NCBI GenBank assembly: GCA_965658445.1
Contig: CBFHSF010000013.1
Coordinates: 1 to 64,000, forward strand
Source of the DNA: CBFHSF01 sp965658445
GTDB lineage: Bacteria > Bacteroidota > Bacteroidia > Flavobacteriales > Schleiferiaceae
Length of the DNA: 64,000 nt
Direction: 5' to 3'
How positions within the stretch are numbered: position 1 is the stretch's first letter; each line of letters opens with the position of its first letter. A program made the position numbers and the translations under genes. Under the pieces are notes generated by a model. It had not been told where the DNA came from, made no database searches, and saw only the letters and a list, made by a program, of their open reading frames with translations. This document shows positions 1-8,292 of this stretch, piece after piece.

Positions 1-48
1 CCCGGACGAAGTCAAAGAAAACCAAGTCACTTCGTGCCTTGATCTTTT

Positions 49-95
49 TATACCCACACCCAACTTTCAGCGAGCTGAGTTGGGTTTTGGGTATA
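49..95. repeat. Long near-perfect hairpin (cruciform) beside tRNA-Leu
   Basis: The arms TATACCCACACCCAACT (49-65) and the matching 78-95 segment pair almost completely, with one small mismatch zone. The loop itself folds as CAG-CGAG-CTG. Neither strand has a T-run directly after the hairpin, so it does not look like a classical intrinsic terminator. It lies just beyond the tRNA-Leu terminator. It may be a processing or structural element, or the end of something to the left of the window. Confidence 0.55.
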
Positions 96-96
96 A

Positions 97-124
97 AAAA
101 AGCCAAATCTTTCGACTTGGCTTT
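97..124 (-). terminator. Intrinsic terminator of the tRNA unit (GAAA tetraloop)
   Basis: On the minus strand the hairpin AGCCAAGTC-GAAA-GATTTGGCT is followed by a run of seven T. It lies 10 bases downstream of tRNA-Leu. The plus strand also ends in TTTT, so it may act in both directions. Confidence 0.75.
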
Positions 125-133
125 TCTCATTAG

Positions 134-217
134 TACCCGGGACGGGACTTGAACCCGTACGGACTAATGTCCATTGGATTTTAAGTCCAACGTGTCTACC
201 AATTCCACCACCCGGGC
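134..217 (-). tRNA. tRNA-Leu (anticodon UAA)
   Basis: Read on the minus strand, the sequence has a GCCCGGG/CCCGGGT acceptor stem (G1-U72, as in the E. coli tRNA-Leu for UUA), the D-arm sequence TGGTGGAATTGGTAGACAC and an anticodon arm TTGGA-CTTAAAA-TCCAA. That loop gives anticodon TAA. A long variable arm follows, typical of a class II tRNA, then the GGGTTCAAGTCCC T-arm. The discriminator base is A. CCA is not fully encoded (ACTA follows the stem), so it must be added after transcription. Confidence 0.95.
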
Positions 218-300
218 GTGGTTTTGTGTTTGTGTGGAAACAATCCAGAGGAAGCAATTGGTGGAATCCTGTGGATCTATTGGTTGTAAACTTGTAAGAA

Positions 301-332
301 CAAAAAACCCTCAGTTAAGAGGGTCCTTTTTC
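301..332 (-). terminator. Hairpin with T-runs on both strands, between the tRNA genes
   Basis: ACCCTC (307-312) pairs with GAGGGT (319-324). It is followed by TTTTTT on the minus strand and TTTTT on the plus strand. It lies between tRNA-Gly and tRNA-Leu. It could terminate part of the tRNA-Gly transcription or serve as a processing hairpin in a common precursor. Confidence 0.5.
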
Positions 333-337
333 GGTTG

Positions 338-410
338 AGCGAAAGACGGGATTCGAACCCGCGACCCCAACCTTGGCAAGGTTGTGCTCTACCAGCTGAG
401 CTACTTTCGC
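338..410 (-). tRNA. tRNA-Gly (anticodon GCC)
   Basis: The minus strand reads GCGAAAG (acceptor), AGCTCAGCTGGTAGAGC (D-arm) and CAACC-TTGCCAA-GGTTG (anticodon arm, GCC), then GGGTTCGAATCCC (T-arm) and CTTTCGC. It is 73 nt long. It is the first gene of a two-tRNA unit read from the promoter at 421-451. CCA is not encoded. Confidence 0.96.
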
Positions 411-420
411 ATTGCGGGTG

Positions 421-451
421 CAAATATAAGCGGCTTTTCTATTCCACCAAA
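421..451 (-). promoter_or_regulatory. Consensus Bacteroidota promoter for the tRNA-Gly/tRNA-Leu unit
   Basis: On the minus strand TTTG (448-451), exactly 19 bases, then TATATTTG (421-428) match the known Bacteroidota consensus TTTG-N19-TAnnTTTG perfectly. The tRNA begins 10 bases downstream of the -7 box, as expected for a stable-RNA promoter. Confidence 0.85.
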
Positions 452-477
452 CCCTTAGAGTGATTTTATTGGGAAAT

Positions 478-3057
478 TTAGTCGTTGCCGCCCAATTTTT
501 TCTTGATTTGGCTGAGGAACATTAATGCTTCCACAGGTGTGAGAGTATCAATGTCTAATTCATTGATATCTTCCTTGATGTCTTCTAAAAGTGGGTCGTC
601 CAATTGGAAGAAACTCAACTGCATTTCACCCGAACTTCCCGAGGGTTTTTGCTCGCGAGTATTCTCTAGGTTTTTTAGGACTTTCTGCGCCTTTGAAACG
701 ACAAAGGATGGCATTCCTGCCATTTGGGCTACGTGGATTCCAAAGCTGTGTTCAGAGCCTCCAGGAACCAATTTCCTCATGAACACAATTTGGTTTTTTG
801 ACTCCTTGATGGAAACGCTGTAATTGACAATTCTTTCGAACTGTTTTTCCATTTCATTGAGCTCATGGTAGTGAGTGGCAAAAAGCGTTTTGGGACGAGC
901 CGGGTGTTCGTGCAAAAACTCGGCGATAGCCCATGCTATGGAGATTCCATCAAAGGTTGAAGTACCTCGTCCAATTTCATCCAACAGAACCAAGCTGTTT
1001 CTTGATAAGCTATTGAGGATACTAGCCGTCTCATTCATCTCCACCATAAAAGTAGATTCTCCTTGAGAGATGTTGTCGGAAGCACCCACGCGAACAAATA
1101 CCTTTTCTATAATCGGAAGATGCGCTGACTTTGCGGGAACAAAACATCCCATTTGAGCTAAGATGGAAATCAAGGCCGTTTGCCTTAGCAGCGCAGACTT
1201 ACCCGACATATTGGGACCCGTAATCATCATGATCTGCTGCTCGTCATTCAATTCAAGAGAATTGGGAATATAAGCTTGCCCCGTGGGAAGCGCTTTTTCA
1301 ATGACCGGGTGACGACCAGATTCTATGGCAAATGTATCTCCGTCGTGGAATGTGGGCTCCACGTATTTATTTTTCTTGGCCAATTGAGAAAAACCGGTGT
1401 ATACATCGAGTTCTCCTAGCAGTCTAGCCGCCTTTTGAAGAGGCTGAACATGGGCGATCAATTGATTGAGAAGATTTTGGTATAGTTCCATTTCCAAGGT
1501 CAAAGCCTTTTCTTCGGCACCCAGGATTTTAGCTTCCCATTCCTTGAGTTCCTCTGTGATATATCGCTCCGCATTAACAAGCGTTTGCTTGCGTATCCAA
1601 CCTTCAGGGACCTTGTCTTTATGAGTGTTTCTTACTTCTAAATAATAACCAAAAACGTTGTTGTAAGCGAGCTTTAATGAAGGGATACCTGAGGCTTCTG
1701 ACTCCCTTTCTTGTACCCCTTTCAACTTGTCTTTTCCGTGGGTTAGCAAATCGCGATACTCGTCCAATTCCGCATTTTGCCCTTCCGCAATAACCCCTCC
1801 TTTGGTGATGAGAACGGCAGGCTCTGGCATAATCCATTGGGTAATCAAGGATTCCAATTCCGAGAGATCCGGAAGGTTGCTCATCATCGTTTTAAAGGGC
1901 TTACCCAAGGGCGAAATTACCGTATCAATCTTCTTAACCCCATCAATACTGGTTTTGACTTGGAGAAGCTCTCTTGGATTGACCTTGCCGGTAGATACTT
2001 TGGAAGCCAACCTTTCTACATCGTACAAGCCCTCCAATACCTCTCGGATTTTCTGGCTAACAGAAAACTGTTCGGTGAGAATCCTCACCTTTTCCAATCG
2101 TGCCTCAATTGCTTTTTGGTCCTTTAACGGCATGGCCAACCAACGTGTCAATAAACGACCTCCCATAGGGGAAACGGTATGATCAATAACCTCGCGCAAA
2201 GAGATTCCATCAGGTGAATTGGAATGGAACAGCTCCAAGTTTCTCTGCGTAAATCTATCCATCCACATAAAGTCATCCTCAACAATTCTTTGAAGAGCGG
2301 TAATGTGGTCTACTTTGTTGTTTCGAGTTTCGGAGAGGTAATGCAAAATGGCTCCTGCACAGGGAATGGCTAAGTCCATTTCTTCTATTCCAAAACCTTT
2401 AAGAGACTGGGTTTTGAAATGACCTGTCACGATTTCATATCCATAATCCGATTGGAATACCCAATCTTCCAAACCGAATTCATACCAATTGCCTGCAAAG
2501 GTCTCCAATACTTTATTTCTCGAGGGCTTGGCCAGTAATAACTCCTTTGGCGCGAAACTTTGCAACAGCCTATCTATGTATAAAATGGGGCCTTGCGCAA
2601 CGTAAAACTCCCCCGTAGAAACATCCACCAAAGAAAGTCCAGCCTTTTGTTTACTTATTTGAACTGCCGCCAAGTAGTTGTTTGATTTACCCTGAAGTAT
2701 TTGATCAGAATACGTAATCCCTGGTGTTACCAATTCGGTAACGCCTCTTTTTACAATTTTCTTGGTGAGTTTGGGATCTTCTAATTGATCACAAATGGCT
2801 ACCCTTTGACCTGCCTTTACCAGCTTGGGAAGATAGGTTTGCAATGAGTGGTGTGGAAAACCAGCCAAGGCCGTCTCAGAAGCGGAACCGTTCGCTCTTT
2901 TGGTCAATACGATGCCAAGAATCTGACTGGCCGTTACGGCATCCTCCCCAAAGGTTTCATAAAAATCACCGACCCTGAAGAGCAAAATGGCTTCAGGATG
3001 AGCGGCTTTAATTTCGTTGTATTGCCTCATTAGAGGCGTTTCTTTGGATGCTGCCAA
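478..3057 (-). CDS. mutS: DNA mismatch repair protein MutS
   Basis: MutS recognises mismatched bases in DNA and starts MutL-dependent repair. The N-terminal mismatch-binding motif GDFYETFG is present about 30 residues from the start. Connector, lever and clamp domains follow, then the ATPase domain with Walker A GPNMSGKS near residue 615 and the STF and DEIGRGTST motifs. Length (about 859 residues) fits the family. The frame is open upstream to 3126, but only through TTG. I chose the TTG at 3057 because Flavobacteriales MutS proteins carry a few residues ending in KETPLM before the QYN motif, and these residues are present here. The ATG at 3028-3030 is the alternative. The gene is divergent from a SpoU methyltransferase gene with about 40 bases between the chosen starts. 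Function is certain; the exact start is not. Confidence 0.95.
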   Translation of the reverse strand: MAASKETPLMRQYNEIKAAHPEAILLFRVGDFYETFGEDAVTASQILGIVLTKRANGSASETALAGFPHHSLQTYLPKLVKAGQRVAICDQLEDPKLTKKIVKRGVTELVTPGITYSDQILQGKSNNYLAAVQISKQKAGLSLVDVSTGEFYVAQGPILYIDRLLQSFAPKELLLAKPSRNKVLETFAGNWYEFGLEDWVFQSDYGYEIVTGHFKTQSLKGFGIEEMDLAIPCAGAILHYLSETRNNKVDHITALQRIVEDDFMWMDRFTQRNLELFHSNSPDGISLREVIDHTVSPMGGRLLTRWLAMPLKDQKAIEARLEKVRILTEQFSVSQKIREVLEGLYDVERLASKVSTGKVNPRELLQVKTSIDGVKKIDTVISPLGKPFKTMMSNLPDLSELESLITQWIMPEPAVLITKGGVIAEGQNAELDEYRDLLTHGKDKLKGVQERESEASGIPSLKLAYNNVFGYYLEVRNTHKDKVPEGWIRKQTLVNAERYITEELKEWEAKILGAEEKALTLEMELYQNLLNQLIAHVQPLQKAARLLGELDVYTGFSQLAKKNKYVEPTFHDGDTFAIESGRHPVIEKALPTGQAYIPNSLELNDEQQIMMITGPNMSGKSALLRQTALISILAQMGCFVPAKSAHLPIIEKVFVRVGASDNISQGESTFMVEMNETASILNSLSRNSLVLLDEIGRGTSTFDGISIAWAIAEFLHEHPARPKTLFATHYHELNEMEKQFERIVNYSVSIKESKNQIVFMRKLVPGGSEHSFGIHVAQMAGMPSFVVSKAQKVLKNLENTREQKPSGSSGEMQLSFFQLDDPLLEDIKEDINELDIDTLTPVEALMFLSQIKKKLGGND

Positions 3058-3078
3058 GGTGGAGGAGGGATTATTGGT

Positions 3079-3086
3079 TACTTTTG
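3079..3086 (+). promoter_or_regulatory. -7 box of the SpoU methyltransferase gene
   Basis: TACTTTTG matches TAnnTTTG. It ends 11 bases before the ATG at 3098, so the transcript would have a leader of only a few bases. No convincing -33 element is seen at the right distance. Confidence 0.5.
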
Positions 3087-3097
3087 CTAATATAACT

Positions 3098-3631
3098 ATG
3101 AGAAAGCTAAAGACCACGGAACTCAACCGCCTCTCGGTTGAAGATTTTCAACAAGTTACTAAAAACCCCATCCGACTGGTTTTGGACAACATCCGATCGC
3201 ATCACAATGTGGGAAGTATATTTAGAACCTCTGATGCTTTGGCTATTGAAGGGATTGACCTCTGTGGTTACACACCTCTCCCTCCCCACAGAGAAATTCA
3301 CAAAACCGCATTGGGAGCCACTGATAGCGTTTCTTGGGAACACTTTGAAAAGACCACAGATCGCGTTCAGCAGTTGTTAAATCAGGGGTATTCAGTATTT
3401 GCCCTAGAACAGACCGAAGATTCAACGCCACTTCAAGAGATACCCATTCGTGAAAACGCCCCCATTGCAGTAGTTTTAGGTAACGAAGTTAGCGGGGTTG
3501 ATCAAGAGGTCATAGACATGTGCAAGGGCGTCATAGAAATCCCTCAGTTTGGGACGAAACACTCCTTTAATGTCTCAGTAAGCACGGGCATTCTTCTTTG
3601 GGAGTTGACCAAGTCGTTTATCAAAAAATAA
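3098..3631 (+). CDS. TrmH/SpoU-family RNA 2'-O-ribose methyltransferase
   Basis: This is a 177-residue SPOUT-class methyltransferase, predicted to transfer a methyl group from S-adenosylmethionine to a ribose 2'-OH in tRNA or rRNA. All three family motifs are visible: LDNIRSHHNVGSIFRT near residue 25, VVLGNEVSGVD near residue 125 and IPQFGTKHSFNVSVSTGI near residue 150. These form the trefoil-knot SAM site. I use the ATG at 3098 because the longer frame from 3017 overlaps mutS and runs through the promoter box. The protein is shorter than E. coli TrmH and lacks long flanking domains, so the exact RNA target cannot be assigned. Confidence 0.9.
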   Translation: MRKLKTTELNRLSVEDFQQVTKNPIRLVLDNIRSHHNVGSIFRTSDALAIEGIDLCGYTPLPPHREIHKTALGATDSVSWEHFEKTTDRVQQLLNQGYSVFALEQTEDSTPLQEIPIRENAPIAVVLGNEVSGVDQEVIDMCKGVIEIPQFGTKHSFNVSVSTGILLWELTKSFIKK

Positions 3632-3647
3632 AAAATCGCAAAGTTTC

Positions 3648-3676
3648 GATTTACCTAGGTTGGATTTACCTAGGTT
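3648..3676. repeat. Two tandem copies of GATTTACCTAGGTT
   Basis: Two identical 14-mers (3648-3661 and 3663-3676) are spaced 15 bases apart. Each contains the 8-base palindrome ACCTAGGT. They lie in the convergent gap between the methyltransferase and the OmpA-like gene. Confidence 0.8.
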
Positions 3677-3713
3677 CTATTCATCAATCGGATACATCAA
3701 AACAGATTAAACC

Positions 3714-3747
3714 ATAAAAAAAGCCCCGATGATTTCTCATCGGGGCT
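3714..3747 (-). terminator. Strong terminator of the OmpA-like gene
   Basis: GCCCCGATGA and TCATCGGGGC pair perfectly around a TTTC loop. Seven T follow on the minus strand. It lies about 40 bases after the OmpA-like stop and, read from the other side, after the SpoU gene. Confidence 0.85.
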
Positions 3748-3789
3748 TCTTCGTTTTAACTTATCTGTTTCCTCAAAAGAGGAGAATGT

Positions 3790-5154
3790 TTAGTCCATAA
3801 CTTCGAACTCAACACGACGGTTAACGTCGTTTCTTGAGCCAGAGATAGCGTTAGCTGGTCCTTGTGATTCGATAGTGAAGCGAGACTCATCAATTCCGTA
3901 AGTCTGGCTCAACTCTTTCACAACGGCCTTAGCTCGACGCTCAGACAATTTCTTGTTGTAGTTCTCAGGACCTTGCTTGTCAGAGTATCCAACAACTTTT
4001 AGTTTAAGGTCTGGGTTTGCTTTCATAGCGCGAGCTACAGAAGCCAAACGCTGGTGGTTAGAAGCATCTATGCTAGTGCTGTTAAACTTGAAGTATACAG
4101 AAGGCAAGTAAGCACCTACGCCACCACCTTGCTTAATCTCAACACCTTGGAAGTTAACCATAGTTCCTGGTTTTGTGTTGTTATCCAAATCACGGCTATC
4201 AGGAACACCGTCACCGTCAGTATCGATTTCGCGTCCTTGCGCATCAACTTTAGCGTTCTTAGGAGTGAAGGGATCTTCATCCATGTGATCAGGCACTCCG
4301 TCACCGTCAGTATCAGCAGCTCTACCCGCTCCATCTACAGTAACACCTTCTGGAGTTCCTTCTTCTTTATCAAACATATCAGACACACCGTCACCATCAG
4401 AGTCATTTGACATTGTTGCCATATCATCTTCAAGGTTGTCCATTGCTTGTTTCAATTCAGCAAATGGTGCAGCCCAGATAATTGGAGTCTTATCACCGAA
4501 GTGGTAAGTAACCCCTACGGATCCGTAAACACCTGCGTCATCAAATTTTCCGCTTACCAATGCATCCTCCGAATCACCAAACCACTTGTATCCTTGGGCG
4601 CGAAGATCTAGGTCTAAGTTATCAGTTAGTCTGTACTTAAACTGACCTCCAAGAATCAAAGACAATTCATTGTGCCAGTCAGATCCTGCAGGAACTGCTA
4701 CGCGCAATTCGTTATCATTAACGTCATAAGCGGTTGGCTTAGACATTGACATACCCATACCCCCGAATGCGATAAAGGCATAATTTTGAGGCTTTTCTTT
4801 AAATGAAAGGTTAGTCAAGTTAATGGTTGCTAAAAGAGCACCTTCAAAGTAAGAAGAGTTCTTAAAGTATTCATTGGTTTGTCTTCCTGTCCAGCTGCGG
4901 TAAGAACCTTGACCTTCAATACCAAACACAGAGCTAATGTTCTTTGTCAAGTAGAGAGAAGCTCCAAACCCCATGGTTCCTTTAGAGGTGTTAGAGTTGC
5001 TGTTAAAACCTTTGTGGTCACCCCAAAAGTAGGTTCCCCCAAGATCTGCTCCAATAGACCAAGTACCGTATTTTTTTTCTTCGGTTTCGGTTTCTTGAGC
5101 AAATGATCCAAATCCAAATGCCATTGTGGCAAGAAGCATAATAGCTCTTTTCAT
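3790..5154 (-). CDS. OmpA-family outer membrane protein with TSP3 calcium-binding repeats
   Basis: The protein has 454 residues. The N-terminus is a Sec signal peptide ending near FGSFAQ. Residues 30-220 look like an outer-membrane beta-barrel, with alternating hydrophobic strands and a terminal aromatic region. Residues 245-330 carry three thrombospondin type 3-like Asp-rich repeats (DSDGDGVSD, DTDGDGVPD twice), known to bind calcium and act as a stiff linker. The C-terminal 110 residues are an OmpA peptidoglycan-binding domain, with GYSDKQGPENYN, LSERRA and the final NRRVEFEV. The role is structural tethering of outer membrane to peptidoglycan, with porin activity possible. It has its own strong terminator. 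Confidence 0.93.
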   Translation of the reverse strand: MKRAIMLLATMAFGFGSFAQETETEEKKYGTWSIGADLGGTYFWGDHKGFNSNSNTSKGTMGFGASLYLTKNISSVFGIEGQGSYRSWTGRQTNEYFKNSSYFEGALLATINLTNLSFKEKPQNYAFIAFGGMGMSMSKPTAYDVNDNELRVAVPAGSDWHNELSLILGGQFKYRLTDNLDLDLRAQGYKWFGDSEDALVSGKFDDAGVYGSVGVTYHFGDKTPIIWAAPFAELKQAMDNLEDDMATMSNDSDGDGVSDMFDKEEGTPEGVTVDGAGRAADTDGDGVPDHMDEDPFTPKNAKVDAQGREIDTDGDGVPDSRDLDNNTKPGTMVNFQGVEIKQGGGVGAYLPSVYFKFNSTSIDASNHQRLASVARAMKANPDLKLKVVGYSDKQGPENYNKKLSERRAKAVVKELSQTYGIDESRFTIESQGPANAISGSRNDVNRRVEFEVMD

Positions 5155-5266
5155 AGTTTGATAAATTAAATCCTGTTAGTCGAGATTTCAAGGCAAAAAT
5201 ACAAATTCAACCCTATTAACATAGAACGCTTCGGTTTTTTTTTGTAATATTTTTCTTAATTGAGAA

Positions 5267-5749
5267 TTAATTTAATTCGTTATAAACAGCCCTTATTTCC
5301 TTGCCTAGTCTGACGTCAAGCCAATTAGGGTCCAATTCTAGTAAGGATTTCAGAACAAACTCTCTCTGTGAAATTTTTGGATGAGGCACCTGTAAATCGG
5401 AGCTATCTATTTGAATATCAGAATAGTACAAGATATCAATATCAATCACACGATCCGTATAATAAATTTTCGATTTTTGTTGTCTTCCTAGGATTTTTTC
5501 GACATTCTGCGTTAGTTTTAGGATTTCGTAGACATCCCAATCCAATTCAAAAGTGACGACCTGATTTAAAAAAGAATTCTTGGATTCAAATCCCCAGGGC
5601 TCCGTTTCCAGAAGGGAACTCTTTGCGGTCGGCTCTCCCCAATGTTCAGAGAGTGCCTCAATCGCCCTTTGAAGATTGGTTTCCCTGTCTCCGAGGTTTG
5701 TTCCCAATCCTATGAATAATTTTAAAGAGGATTTATCTACTTTTACCAT
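5267..5749 (-). CDS. folK: 2-amino-4-hydroxy-6-hydroxymethyldihydropteridine diphosphokinase (HPPK)
   Basis: FolK transfers pyrophosphate from ATP to 6-hydroxymethyl-7,8-dihydropterin in folate synthesis in the cytoplasm. The 160-residue protein has the family start FIGLGTNLGDRETNL, the central LLETEPWGF region, the signature DRVIDIDILYY (metal-binding aspartates) and PHPKISQREFVL near the C-terminus. It starts at ATG 5749 and is divergent from sppA with 71 bases between them. folA and thyA of the same pathway are elsewhere in the window (49924-51357). Confidence 0.95.
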   Translation of the reverse strand: MVKVDKSSLKLFIGLGTNLGDRETNLQRAIEALSEHWGEPTAKSSLLETEPWGFESKNSFLNQVVTFELDWDVYEILKLTQNVEKILGRQQKSKIYYTDRVIDIDILYYSDIQIDSSDLQVPHPKISQREFVLKSLLELDPNWLDVRLGKEIRAVYNELN

Positions 5750-5820
5750 ACAGACTAAACTATTGCGCTACTTGACAAAACACATCAATATCTGATTCAC
5801 CATTTAACACGTACTTCAAG

Positions 5821-7569
5821 ATGAAAGATTTTTTAAAAATGTTTTTTGCCAGCCTTCTCGCCGGTGGAATGTTTTTCATTTTAACCTTAATAATTCTCAT
5901 TTCCATGGGAGCGGAACCCGAAGTTGTGGTTCCCAAAAATTCAATTCTCACCATAAATCTGAATGCGCAAATTAAGGAAAGATCCAATGACAACCCATTC
6001 GCCTCCTTTAACCCTTTGAGTATGTCCTCAGAGTCTACCATAGGATTGGATCAATTGATTCATGCCATCAACGAAGCAAAAGACCACGAAAAAATCAAAG
6101 GAATTCGCGTTGAATTCGGAGGATTCTCTGGAGGCTTTTCATCCATTAAGAGATTGAGAGATGCCTTGATCGATTTCAAAGAATCCGGAAAGTTTATTTA
6201 CACCTATCAAGAAGTGTATTCCCAAAAAGCTTATTTCTTAGCAAGTGTGGCTGATTCTGTTTTTGTAAACCCTACCGGAGGAATGGAGTGGAGAGGTTTA
6301 GGCTCACAGGTAACCTACTACACCAAAATGCTCAAGAAATTTGGAATAGAACCTCAAATCATCCGAGGATCCAACAACCAATTTAAATCTGCTGTAGAAC
6401 CGTTTTTAACCGAAGAAATGTCGCCTGCAAACCGACTTCAACTGGAAACCCTACTGGGAGACATTTGGGATTACACAACGGAGGCTGTGGCCGAATCAAG
6501 AGGAATGACAGCCGATGACTTGAAGCGCTGGGCAGACGAAGCCCCCATGCAAGAACCAGAAGAAGCACTTGAAAAGGGCTTGGTAGACGTTGTGGGGTAT
6601 GAAGATGAATTCATTGCTGCCTTAAAAACCAAGCTAGGACTTGACCAAGACAAAAAAATCAAAACCATAGGATACAGCAAATTTTTGAGCAGTCTAGAAG
6701 ATGAAAACGAAGCAGAAGATGAGATTGCCATTATCTATGCAGAAGGTGAAATTGTGGACGGCTCAGGAAGTGGCTACCAAGTAGATTCCGAAAGATTTAC
6801 CAACGCCATCAGAAAAGCTCGTAAAGACGACGACATTAAGGCCGTTGTGTTGAGAGTTAATTCCCCAGGAGGTTCCGCCTTGGCATCAGATGTAATTTGG
6901 AGAGAATTGGAATTGCTCAAGGCAGAGAAACCATTGGTGGTTTCCATGGGAGATTTGGCAGCTTCTGGTGGTTATTACATTGCCGCACCCGGGGACACTG
7001 TTTTGGCAGAGCCAACGACCATCACGGGATCCATTGGTGTTTTTGGAATGTTCTTTACCGCCGGTGAATTGCTAGAAGAAGATTTGGGGTTGGTTTTTGA
7101 AACCGTCAAGACCAGCGAATTTGCAGATATGCCCGCTATCAATCGCCCCCTCAACGAAGCGGAAAGAGCGTTTTTCCAAAAGGGAGTCGACAAAACCTAC
7201 GGAAAATTCCTCTCAAGGGTCGTTGCCGGAAGGGGCTTAGACTCTTTGTACGTAGACAGCATTGGACAAGGTCGTGTTTGGACGGGTAGTCGCGCTGTAG
7301 ATTTGGGATTGGTCGACGCTTTGGGAAATCTCGATGACGCATTGGCCATCGCTGCAGACAGAGCGAAAATCGAAGGTTATAAAACTGTGGCCTACCCCAA
7401 ATTCAAGGATCCCTTCCAACAATTTTTGGAAGACCTTACGGGAAGTCAAGTAAAAAGAGAACTCCAAGGAACCCCCCTTGAGTCTACCTATAAAGCGTTT
7501 GAAAAAGCGAAATACTTGGTAGGCCATCCCGGTATTCAAATGAGAATGGAATATGAATGGGTATGGTAG
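5821..7569 (+). CDS. sppA: Signal peptide peptidase SppA (67 kDa type)
   Basis: SppA is a membrane-anchored serine protease that degrades cleaved signal peptides and other membrane peptides. The 582-residue protein begins with one transmembrane helix (about residues 8-30) and has two tandem peptidase S49 domains, as in the E. coli enzyme. The catalytic lysine is in NNQFKSAVEPF (K189) in the first domain and the catalytic serine is in LAASGGYY (S382) in the second. This reproduces the Lys/Ser dyad split across domains. The stop overlaps the next gene by 13 bases, suggesting translational coupling. Confidence 0.95.
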   Translation: MKDFLKMFFASLLAGGMFFILTLIILISMGAEPEVVVPKNSILTINLNAQIKERSNDNPFASFNPLSMSSESTIGLDQLIHAINEAKDHEKIKGIRVEFGGFSGGFSSIKRLRDALIDFKESGKFIYTYQEVYSQKAYFLASVADSVFVNPTGGMEWRGLGSQVTYYTKMLKKFGIEPQIIRGSNNQFKSAVEPFLTEEMSPANRLQLETLLGDIWDYTTEAVAESRGMTADDLKRWADEAPMQEPEEALEKGLVDVVGYEDEFIAALKTKLGLDQDKKIKTIGYSKFLSSLEDENEAEDEIAIIYAEGEIVDGSGSGYQVDSERFTNAIRKARKDDDIKAVVLRVNSPGGSALASDVIWRELELLKAEKPLVVSMGDLAASGGYYIAAPGDTVLAEPTTITGSIGVFGMFFTAGELLEEDLGLVFETVKTSEFADMPAINRPLNEAERAFFQKGVDKTYGKFLSRVVAGRGLDSLYVDSIGQGRVWTGSRAVDLGLVDALGNLDDALAIAADRAKIEGYKTVAYPKFKDPFQQFLEDLTGSQVKRELQGTPLESTYKAFEKAKYLVGHPGIQMRMEYEWVW

Positions 7570-8267
7570 AAACCAAAAATCAACTAAGCCCGGAAAAAAG
7601 AGAAAGAGCGCGAGGAATATATCTACTCCTCGCCTCTTTTTTTATAGCTTCTCTGATTACTTGTAACCTCATCGCAAACAAGTTTATCACGTTAGATCTC
7701 GGGTTTTACACTTTCGTAATCAGCGTGGGAGTATTGCCCTATCCCATTACTTTCTTAATCACAGATGTGCTCTCAGAAATGTATGGTCGAAAGAGAACAA
7801 CTCATGTTGTGATTGCCGGTTTTGTTGTATCCCTTTTTGTTCTTTTTCTATTGTGGTTGGGAAATGTGTTTCCCGCTATGGAGGGAAGCCCCGTAGGCGA
7901 TGCCGAGTATCAAACGGTTTTCAAAAACTCATGGCGCATTATGGGAGCTTCTATGCTGGCCTACCTCAGTGCTCAATTGGTTGATGTGAGGCTTTTTCAC
8001 TTTTGGAAACGCTTAACTAAGGGAAAACACCTTTGGATTCGGAACAACTTCTCAACCATTCTGTCTCAATTAGTAGATACTATTTTAGTAATCACTGTGA
8101 TTTTTATTGGCGAGAGAACTACGGCAGAAATCGCCTCAATGGTTATGGATGGATGGTTCTTTAAAATGATTGCTGCCTTAGGCGACACGGCCATTATCTA
8201 TTTAGTTATTTATTTATTTCGAAGGTATTTCTCCTTGAAACAGGGAGAGGAAATCCCCATGGAGTAA
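7557..8267 (+). CDS. yhhQ: Queuosine precursor transporter (YhhQ/VUT family)
   Basis: This 236-residue membrane protein has about six hydrophobic helices. The family signature is visible: TCNLIANKF in the first helix, YPITFLITDVLSEMYGR in the third, and RNNFSTILSQLVDT in the C-terminal half. Members of this family (PF02592, formerly DUF165) import queuine-pathway precursors such as preQ0 or preQ1. The start ATG lies inside the end of sppA, and a second ATG follows two codons later. The substrate is inferred from the family; no queuosine gene is adjacent. Confidence 0.88.
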   Translation: MGMVETKNQLSPEKRERARGIYLLLASFFIASLITCNLIANKFITLDLGFYTFVISVGVLPYPITFLITDVLSEMYGRKRTTHVVIAGFVVSLFVLFLLWLGNVFPAMEGSPVGDAEYQTVFKNSWRIMGASMLAYLSAQLVDVRLFHFWKRLTKGKHLWIRNNFSTILSQLVDTILVITVIFIGERTTAEIASMVMDGWFFKMIAALGDTAIIYLVIYLFRRYFSLKQGEEIPME

Positions 8268-8292
8268 AAGAGAAATAGGGAGATCCCGCAGC

